Positions 57,803 to 64,000 of a stretch of DNA of 64,000 nt are shown here, one piece after another. This DNA is from an uncultured Oscillospiraceae bacterium (lineage in GTDB: Bacteria; Bacillota; Clostridia; Oscillospirales; Ruminococcaceae). The first letter of the stretch is position 1. Every line of letters starts with the position of its first letter. Location of the stretch: contig CAKSIT010000004.1 in NCBI GenBank assembly GCA_934462925.1, positions 1-64,000 of the forward strand. The letters are read 5' to 3'. The position numbers and the translations under genes were made by a program. The notes below the pieces were generated by a model that did no database searches, had not been told where the DNA came from, and worked only from the letters and a program-made list of their open reading frames with translations.

Positions 57803-57940
57803 TATAGAGTGGTATATGATAGACAAGTTGTGCGTCTGTGACGGATAGGTGTGCATTTGCAAGGGATTTTTGCGCATTGCATTGCCGCAGAGCATGATTT
57901 TCCGTGAAAACGGCAGGGGACAGAGTTCTTGGGGAAGCTG

Positions 57941-58660
57941 ATGGAAAGTATAATTGAAGCGAAAAATGTCTGCATGGACTTCAAAATCGGCGATGGGAGC
58001 GTGGTTCACGCCCTGCGCGGCATAAACCTGCAGATTCGCCCCAACAGGCTCTCGGTTCTGCGCGGAAGAAGCGGCTCGGGAAAAACAACGCTCATAAACA
58101 TACTGGGTGCGCTCGACAGACCAACCTCGGGCGAGGTTTTTTTCATGGGGCAGGAAAACGATATTACGAAGCTTTCCGACGGCGCGCGCGACAGGCTGCG
58201 GCGGTTGGATATGGCGTTCGTGTTCCAGTCTGTGGCGCTTATTTCGACGATGACAGCGTTTGAGAACGTCGAGTTTGCGCTGAGGCTCACAAAACTGCCT
58301 TATAAAGAACGTGTTGAGCGCGCGCGGCAGAGCTTAGTAGAGGTCGGGCTCGAAAAGCGAATGAACCACCGCCCCGGCGAGATGTCAGGCGGCGAGCAGC
58401 AGCGCGTTGCGATTGCGAGGGCTATATCACATTCACCAAAGATTATTTTTGCCGACGAGCCGACCGCCGAGCTTGACAGCCCGACAGGGTTCGCGGTGAT
58501 GAACCTTTTCAGAGAGCTTGTGCGTAAGAACGACCTGACGATAGTCATGACAACGCACGATACGTCCATGATGGAACTCGCTGATATCGTTTACACGCTA
58601 GAGGACGGCGTTATCGGCGACGTGAAGACAAACGAGGATATGGAGGGTGACAATGCCTAA
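57941..58660 (+). CDS. ABC transporter ATP-binding protein, LolD/MacB type
   Basis: 239 residues from the ATG at 57941 behind GGGGAAGC. Walker A GRSGSGKTT, Q-loop FVFQSVALI, signature MSGGEQQR, Walker B IIFADEPTAELDS, H-loop TTHD. It belongs to the MacB/LolD class rather than the MalK/MsmX class that usually drives sugar importers. It overlaps the next ATPase gene by 8 bp and is followed by a sugar binding protein and MalF/G-type permeases. No FtsX-type permease is visible within the window. Confidence 0.9.
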   Translation: MESIIEAKNVCMDFKIGDGSVVHALRGINLQIRPNRLSVLRGRSGSGKTTLINILGALDRPTSGEVFFMGQENDITKLSDGARDRLRRLDMAFVFQSVALISTMTAFENVEFALRLTKLPYKERVERARQSLVEVGLEKRMNHRPGEMSGGEQQRVAIARAISHSPKIIFADEPTAELDSPTGFAVMNLFRELVRKNDLTIVMTTHDTSMMELADIVYTLEDGVIGDVKTNEDMEGDNA

Positions 58661-59573
58661 AAGGGTGATGCTCGCCCCGCCCGAGAATGTAATGGTGCAG
58701 GCGGAAAACCTCGTGAAAATCTACAAATCCTCCGACGTTGAGGTTATGGCGCTCCAAGGGCTGGACCTTACCGTTGAACGGGGAGAGCTGATGGGAATAG
58801 TCGGGGCAAGCGGCAGCGGCAAGTCAACGCTGCTTAATATGCTCGGCGGGCTTGACAAGCCCTCGGCGGGAAGCCTTTTCATAGACGGAAAGGATATGCT
58901 GAAGTTCTCAGAGGCGGACCTTATAGAATACAAGCGCAAAACGGTCGGGTTTGTGTGGCAGAACAACGCGCGTAACCTCATACCGTACCTCACCGCGCAG
59001 CAGAATGTCGAAATGCCAATGCTCCTTTCGGGTTTCCGCGGAAGGCAGCAGAGAGCGGGCGAACTGCTGGACATGGTGGGGCTTTCCGCGCGTAAAAACA
59101 GCAGGCTGGACCAGATGTCGGGCGGAGAGCAGCAGCGCGTGGCAATTGCCATAGCGCTTGCGAACAACCCGAAGCTGCTGCTTGCAGACGAGCCTACGGG
59201 TTCGGTGGACACGGCTACGTCGAAGCTTATTCTCGACGTATTCCGCGAATTGAACAGGGTCATGGGAGTGACGATAATAATCGTTACTCATGATACAAAG
59301 CTATCGAAGCAAATCGACAGAGTTGTCGCCATAAGGGACGGCAAGACCTCTACAGAAATGCTGAGAAAGACCGCGCAGCTGCGCTCCTTTGGCGAGCTGT
59401 CCGAGCAGGCTGAGGCCGAAGCCGCCCACGAGGAGGTTTCGGTGCTTGACAGGGCAGGGCGCTTGCAGATTCCTAAGGAATATCTTGAGGAGCTGGGACT
59501 CAAGGGCGGCGACAAGGTTCGCGTTGAGCTTGAGGACGGCAGAGTGTGCATTTACCCCCGCATGGGGAAATAA
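58653..59573 (+). CDS. ABC ATPase fused to a C-terminal AbrB-like domain
   Basis: 306 residues from the ATG at 58653, overlapping the previous gene. ATPase core at about 15-240: Walker A GASGSGKST, FVWQNNARNLIPYL at the Q-loop, [16 protein letters not shown] and LLADEPTGSVDT. After a linker, residues of about 262-306 read VLDRAGRLQIPKEYLEELG and DKVRVELEDGRVCIYP, the swapped-hairpin SpoVT/AbrB pattern. AbrB domains usually bind DNA as dimers; here it may regulate, or help dimerise the ATPases. Not MalK-like. Confidence 0.85.
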   Translation: MPKRVMLAPPENVMVQAENLVKIYKSSDVEVMALQGLDLTVERGELMGIVGASGSGKSTLLNMLGGLDKPSAGSLFIDGKDMLKFSEADLIEYKRKTVGFVWQNNARNLIPYLTAQQNVEMPMLLSGFRGRQQRAGELLDMVGLSARKNSRLDQMSGGEQQRVAIAIALANNPKLLLADEPTGSVDTATSKLILDVFRELNRVMGVTIIIVTHDTKLSKQIDRVVAIRDGKTSTEMLRKTAQLRSFGELSEQAEAEAAHEEVSVLDRAGRLQIPKEYLEELGLKGGDKVRVELEDGRVCIYPRMGK

Positions 59574-59663
59574 AAACAGTTTATACACGGGAAAGGGAGA
59601 AGCCCGTTATGCGCCCGAGGGCGTTAAAGCTGTATGTCAGTTTAGGAAAGGTGGATAAATACT

Positions 59664-62630
59664 GTGGCAAAAAAGCAAAAATTGAACCTGAAAAGAGCAG
59701 CCTCGCTGTTTATGGCGTTTGCAACGGCTGCTGCGATGGTTCAAACTGCGCCCTTCGCTTCTGCGGAAACGGCGGACGCTGCCTCGGAAACGACTGCGGT
59801 CGTAACTGACGCAAATGGTCTTAGTTCGACCAGCACCAAGAACGCTTACAAAAACTACATAGTAAAGTACGCGGATAAGGATAAGCCCATGACCGACGTA
59901 AACGTCGATGTGACGAGCTTTACCGAGTCCGACGGCGCTGTCTGCGAGCTTAAGGACTACGACGGGCAGAGCGACTGCGTTTCGTGGCTTGACAGCGAGG
60001 GCAGCGTAAGCTGGCGGTTCGTTGTTAAAAAGGCGGGTCTTTACAATATGGAGATGTTCTACCGCCCTGTTGCGGGTAGGAACACCACCATTGAAATGGG
60101 CGTAATGATTGACGGCGAGTACCCCTTCGACGAGGTTAAGCTCACCGAGCTTGACCGCTATTGGAGAAGCAAGACCGCTATCGAGTACGACGCGCTCAAG
60201 AAGAATCAGAAGCGCCCCCCGCAGGAGGAGTACGACTGCTGGGTGACTTATCCTATAAAGGATAAGGATGGACTTATCAATACGCCGTATTATTTCTACC
60301 TTTCCGAGGGCGAGCATACGCTGACCCTCAACGGCGTAAAGACAAACCTTTATATCAAGGACATACGATTCTACAACAGCGAGGAGCTGCCGACCTACGC
60401 GCAGATAGCTCCCACGCAGGAACAGATTGACCAGACTCCCGCTCTCCCCGGGAACGAGCCAATACTTATCGAGGCGGAGTCGCCGCTGTACACTACGGCT
60501 TCAACGCTTTACCCCACATACGACAGAACAGACCCCGGCGTAAGCCCCGCGCACCCCGTGTACAAGCGCTATAACACCATCGGCGCGGACACGTGGGATA
60601 CTGCTGCGCAGACTATTGTGTACCAGTTTGAAGTTCCCGCGGACGGCTGGTACAACATAAACCTCAAGGCACGCCAGAGTACAATGCGCGGATTCTTCTC
60701 CAACAGACGCGTGTACATAAACGGCGAAGTTCCCTGCAAGGAGCTTGAGGACGTAAAGATACAGTACGACGCTCACTGGCAGGCGATAACGCTTAAGGAC
60801 GAGGGCGGCAACGATATCTACGTTCACCTTAACGCAGGTACGAACAGGATAGCGCTCGAGGTTATCCCCGGCGACATAGGCGCGGTTATGGAGCGCCTTG
60901 ACGACGTTATCTACAACCTTAACTACTACTACAGGCGTATACTTATGATTACAGGCCCCAGCCCCGACGAGTATAACGACTACTTCCTTGACGAACAGAT
61001 ACCCGAGCTGCTGAGCGTGTTCCAGAACACCATAGACAGCCTTTACGCAGAAAAGGCCGGTATTGAGAAAATGACGGGACAGGGTTCTGAGGCTTCCACG
61101 CTTCAGACTATGGCGGTCATTCTCCAGCTTGCCGTAAAAGAACCCGACGATATCCCGCAGATGCTAAGCTCCATAAAGGACCAGATATCCGCGGTTTCCG
61201 CGTGGATGCGCGACTACCGCGACCAGCCGCTCGAGCTTGACTACATTGAGGTAAGAACGTCCCACGAGAAGTTCAGAAGCGTAAAGACGAATTTCTTCTC
61301 CTCGCTTTCGTTCGGCTTCCGTGCGTTCATCGGTTCGTTCTTCGAGGACTACACCTCCATTTCCGACTCCACCACCAAGGCGCTCAACGTGTGGGTTTCC
61401 CTCGGCCGTGACCAGGCGACAGTCGTAAACGAGCTTGTAGCTTCCGAATACAACCCCTCCCACACCACGCAGATAGCGATAAGGCTCGTACAGGGCGCTA
61501 TCCTTGAAGCGTCGCTCGCGGGCAAAGGCCCTGAGATAGCGCTCTTTATCGGCGGCGACTTCCCCGTTGTGTGCGCGTCGAGAGGACTGCTTGTAAACCT
61601 GCGCGACTTTACGGACTACGAGGGCGTTATCACAACGCGCTTTAACCCGAACATAACAACGCTCTATGAGTTCAACGGCGGCAACTACGGACTTCCGCTC
61701 ACGCAGGCGTTCCCGATGATGTTCTACCGCACGGACGTTCTTGCAGAGCTCGGCTACGACCAGCCTCCGGAGAGCTGGGATCAGCTTATCGATATGCTCC
61801 CCGACCTTCAGAGAAAGTACCTTGAAGTCGGTCTTATACTCCCGTCCAACATATCCTCGCAGGTATTTGACGCGGGCAACACTTTCGTGCTGCTGATGGA
61901 GCAGACCGGTCAGGACCTCTACAACTACGACGCGGCAAGCGGGCAGTACATTTCCACCACGTTCGACACCGAGGCGGCAGTCGAGGCGTTCACCAAGTGG
62001 ACAAAGTTCTACACCGTTTACGACTTCGACCAGACCTACGACGCATTCACACGTTTCAGAACAGGTGAAATGCCTATCCTCATTCAGAACTACGCAACGT
62101 TCTACAACCAGCTGAACGTTGCAGCGCCCGAGGTAAAGGGTCTGTGGGACTTCACGCACGTTCCCGGCACATACAGAACCGATGAAAACGGCAACACCGT
62201 TCTCGACTACACCGCAAACTCGGGTTCTTCGGGCGCGGTAATCTTCAAGACCTGCTCGGATACTCAGGCGGCGTGGGACTTCATCAAGTGGTTCACCTCC
62301 ACCGAGGTACAGGTAGAGTACGGTAAGACTATCGAGGCTATCATGGGCCCGATGGGTCGTTACGACACCGCAAACCTTGAAGCGCTCCAGCAGCTCAACT
62401 GGTCCACTTCCGAGTACAAGAAGATAATCGACCAGATGGAGAACCTTAAGGAAGTGCCGATAATCCCCGCTTCCTACGCGGTTACAAGAAACGTTTACAA
62501 CGCGTTCAGAGGCGTAGTAAACAACGCGCACAACCCCAGATATCAGCTCAGCTCTTACAACAGAGATATAAACGACGAAATTGTCAGAAAGCTGAAAGAC
62601 CTTGGCTTCTATGACGGCGACGCAGCGTAA
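59664..62630 (+). CDS. large sugar-binding ABC substrate protein with extra N-terminal domains
   Basis: 988 residues from the GTG at 59664 behind AAAGGTGG. Signal peptide about 1-34 (ending ASAE), no lipobox. Two beta-sandwich-like segments (about 60-240 and 270-430, with FDEVKLTELDRYWRS and NRRVYINGEVPCKEL) resemble carbohydrate-binding lectin-type domains. A helical region (about 440-540) follows, then a complete family 1 binding protein (about 560-985: GPEIALFIGGDFPVV, NYGLPLTQAFPMMFYRTDVL, PESWDQLIDMLPDLQ). Ordinary binding proteins have 400-450 residues. How it is retained at the cell is unclear, as no wall signal is seen. Confidence 0.85.
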   Translation: MAKKQKLNLKRAASLFMAFATAAAMVQTAPFASAETADAASETTAVVTDANGLSSTSTKNAYKNYIVKYADKDKPMTDVNVDVTSFTESDGAVCELKDYDGQSDCVSWLDSEGSVSWRFVVKKAGLYNMEMFYRPVAGRNTTIEMGVMIDGEYPFDEVKLTELDRYWRSKTAIEYDALKKNQKRPPQEEYDCWVTYPIKDKDGLINTPYYFYLSEGEHTLTLNGVKTNLYIKDIRFYNSEELPTYAQIAPTQEQIDQTPALPGNEPILIEAESPLYTTASTLYPTYDRTDPGVSPAHPVYKRYNTIGADTWDTAAQTIVYQFEVPADGWYNINLKARQSTMRGFFSNRRVYINGEVPCKELEDVKIQYDAHWQAITLKDEGGNDIYVHLNAGTNRIALEVIPGDIGAVMERLDDVIYNLNYYYRRILMITGPSPDEYNDYFLDEQIPELLSVFQNTIDSLYAEKAGIEKMTGQGSEASTLQTMAVILQLAVKEPDDIPQMLSSIKDQISAVSAWMRDYRDQPLELDYIEVRTSHEKFRSVKTNFFSSLSFGFRAFIGSFFEDYTSISDSTTKALNVWVSLGRDQATVVNELVASEYNPSHTTQIAIRLVQGAILEASLAGKGPEIALFIGGDFPVVCASRGLLVNLRDFTDYEGVITTRFNPNITTLYEFNGGNYGLPLTQAFPMMFYRTDVLAELGYDQPPESWDQLIDMLPDLQRKYLEVGLILPSNISSQVFDAGNTFVLLMEQTGQDLYNYDAASGQYISTTFDTEAAVEAFTKWTKFYTVYDFDQTYDAFTRFRTGEMPILIQNYATFYNQLNVAAPEVKGLWDFTHVPGTYRTDENGNTVLDYTANSGSSGAVIFKTCSDTQAAWDFIKWFTSTEVQVEYGKTIEAIMGPMGRYDTANLEALQQLNWSTSEYKKIIDQMENLKEVPIIPASYAVTRNVYNAFRGVVNNAHNPRYQLSSYNRDINDEIVRKLKDLGFYDGDAA

Positions 62631-62705
62631 GGCTGCACCGTAAAGGGAACGGCGGACGTTCGCTCCGCCGCCCCGATACAACAATAACAATTAGGAGGAA
62701 TCAGC

Positions 62706-63644
62706 TTGTTCGGTAAAGAAAAGTCGCAGTATATCGAAGACAACAAATTTCGGTATACAATGCGCGAAATGAAAAAGAACGGCAGCGCGTACGTGCTTGC
62801 GCTCCCTTATTTCCTGCTGTTCGTGGTCTTTACGGCAATTCCGGTCATCATCTCTCTGCCTGTCGGATTTACGAACTTCAACATGGTGCAGTTCCCGCAA
62901 TGGACGGGTCTGTCCAACTTCTACCAGTTATTCCTTGCGGACGACGTTTTCCTTATTGCAATACAGAACACGCTCGTTTTCGCGATAATCACAGGCCCTG
63001 TAAGCTACATTCTTTGCTTCCTGCTTGCATGGCTCATCAACGAGATGCCCGGCGCTCTCAAGACGATATTCACGTATGTCTTCTACGCGCCCACGCTTGC
63101 GGGTAACATCTACGCGACATGGCAGCTCATCTTCTCGGGCGATACCTACGGCTTTTTGAACTCCGTGCTGATTAACCTCGGCATAATCAAAGGTCCGCAG
63201 CAGTGGCTCACCGACTCGCGCTATATCCTCATGTGCGTAATCATCGTACAGATGTGGATGTCGCTCGGCGCAGGCTTCCTTGCGCTTCGCGCAGGCCTGC
63301 AGGGCATTGACAAGTCGGGCTACGAGGCGGGCGCTATCGAGGGTATCAAGAACCGCTTCCAGGAGCTTCTCTACATAACAGTACCCTCTATGGGTCCGCA
63401 GCTTCTGTTCGCGGCGGTAATGCAGATTACATCCTCCTTCACCGCAGGTGATATAGGCAGATTCCTTACCGCGTTCCCGTCTACGGAATACGCGGCGCAC
63501 ACGATAATGACCCACGCGTTCGACTACGGCTCGATACGCTACGAAATGGGCTACGCCTGCGCGATATGCTTCTTCCTGTTCCTTGTCATGCTTGTCGTAA
63601 ACAACGTTATACGCAAGGCCATGAGCGGAATACTGGATACTTAA
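62706..63644 (+). CDS. sugar ABC transporter permease, MalF type
   Basis: 312 residues from the TTG at 62706 behind TAGGAGG. Six transmembrane helices; first YVLALPYFLLFVVFTAIPVI. The EAA loop reads GYEAGAIEGIKNRFQELLYITVPSMGP, the coupling helix to the ATPase. It forms the translocation pore with the next gene product. Eleven bases separate it from the AGGAGG of that gene. Confidence 0.92.
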   Translation: MFGKEKSQYIEDNKFRYTMREMKKNGSAYVLALPYFLLFVVFTAIPVIISLPVGFTNFNMVQFPQWTGLSNFYQLFLADDVFLIAIQNTLVFAIITGPVSYILCFLLAWLINEMPGALKTIFTYVFYAPTLAGNIYATWQLIFSGDTYGFLNSVLINLGIIKGPQQWLTDSRYILMCVIIVQMWMSLGAGFLALRAGLQGIDKSGYEAGAIEGIKNRFQELLYITVPSMGPQLLFAAVMQITSSFTAGDIGRFLTAFPSTEYAAHTIMTHAFDYGSIRYEMGYACAICFFLFLVMLVVNNVIRKAMSGILDT

Positions 63645-63657
63645 AGGAGGACGGACA

Positions 63658-64000
63658 ATGCGACTTATCAAGAAAAGAAAAAAGTGGGGCGGCTCGCGCG
63701 GCGGCGATATAGCGATATTCATTCTGCTCGTCCTCGTCGGTCTGTTCATGATGTTCCCGATATACTTCTCCTTTATCCAGTCGATAAAGCCTGTCGAGGA
63801 GCTGTTCGTGTTCCCGCCAAAGCTTTACGTTCAGAATCCTACCTCGCAGAACTTTGAGGATATGCTTAAGGTTGCAGGCAGCCTTGACGTTCCGTTCTCG
63901 AGATACGTATTCAACTCGCTGTTCGTTTCCGTTGTGGTAACGGTAGCTCAGCTCCTGTTCGCTTCGTCGGCGGCTTACGTGCTTTCAAAGGTAAAAGCGC
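63658..64000 (+). CDS. sugar ABC transporter permease, MalG type (partial)
   Basis: The gene starts at ATG 63658 behind AAAGGAGG and runs off the window after 114 codons. The visible part has a basic N-terminus, a first helix (IAIFILLVLVGLFMMFPIY) and the MalG-type SIKPVEELFVFPPKL followed by FEDMLK and a second helix. The EAA loop lies beyond the edge. It is the partner of the MalF-type permease. Confidence 0.9.
   Translation, partial: MRLIKKRKKWGGSRGGDIAIFILLVLVGLFMMFPIYFSFIQSIKPVEELFVFPPKLYVQNPTSQNFEDMLKVAGSLDVPFSRYVFNSLFVSVVVTVAQLLFASSAAYVLSKVKA

Larger units (their letters stand above)
57243..57940. other. 698-bp intergenic region before the ABC cluster
   Basis: After the terminator at 57293-57320 there is GC-rich then AT-rich sequence with no supported ORF. 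A hairpin TACCATATTATC/GATAATGTGGTA with TTTTTT lies at 57692-57726 although no gene precedes it. The 10-mer ATCTAGTTGA occurs twice, at about 57640 and just before the consensus promoter at 57774-57802. A leader of about 130 nt precedes the first ATPase gene. Confidence 0.65.

Overview
The window looks like a chromosomal segment of a Gram-positive Clostridia species of the Oscillospiraceae/Ruminococcaceae type. The reasons are a greA-lysS pair, an ftsE-ftsX-ctpA-type run, NrdR, many consensus sigma-A promoters (TTGACA-17-TATAAT), frequent TTG starts behind strong AGGAGG sites, surface proteins ending in an SPDTG or VPPTG sorting signal, and a dockerin/cohesin-like pair. The assignment is inferred from gene content only; no species is claimed. 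No phage, IS transposase, integrase, rRNA or CRISPR array was seen.

Layout. 1-14.4 kb is mixed housekeeping and accessory genes: a lipoprotein, an APH-like kinase, a repeat protein, a glycosyltransferase-like protein, a lone LolD-type ATPase, RNase P RNA, an amino-acid-type binding protein, a TetR regulator, a repeat-rich lipoprotein, a GH51 arabinofuranosidase with a divergent AraC regulator, and a radical SAM protein. 14.5-19.4 kb on the minus strand is ftsE-ftsX-S41 protease-greA-lysS. 19.7-26.9 kb holds a CdaR-type regulator and a plus-strand operon metG-(unknown)-tatD-GNAT-corC-nth-small protein. 27-36.4 kb holds a phosphoesterase, a noncoding repeat tract, a PHP protein, DegV, a SodC-like protein, ahcY, punA, an ECF sigma/anti-sigma pair and nrdR. 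36.7-38.1 kb is a solitary sugar-type binding lipoprotein.

38.3-51.4 kb is the most unusual region. It carries a WecE-type sugar aminotransferase, an AMP-forming ligase, LuxE-type and LuxC-type proteins, an acyl carrier protein, a GtrB/ArnC-type glycosyltransferase, a WecD-like GNAT, an SDR, a split transketolase (two genes), an MBL-fold hydrolase, two small SMR-type membrane proteins, and rfbA-rfbB. Most of these genes overlap. Two nearly identical promoters drive the two ends. I infer a route to a dTDP-4-amino-4,6-dideoxyhexose carrying an unusual acyl or ketol-derived group, which is then loaded on polyprenyl phosphate and flipped.

52-57.2 kb encodes secreted and wall-anchored proteins: two paralogous SPDTG proteins, an 874-residue protein with a C-terminal dockerin, and a small cohesin-like protein with a VPPTG signal. 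57.9-64 kb is a sugar ABC system with two LolD/MacB-type ATPases (one with an AbrB-like C-terminal domain), a 988-residue binding protein with extra N-terminal domains, and MalF/MalG-type permeases. The last gene runs off the window.

A family of intergenic repeats built from TAATTCG/TAATGCG heptamers around a conserved core of about 66 bp occurs at 32.4, 33.5 and 43.5 kb. A related element lies at 49.2 kb and a fragment at 51.4 kb. Three of the four elements overlap the stop codon of the preceding gene.
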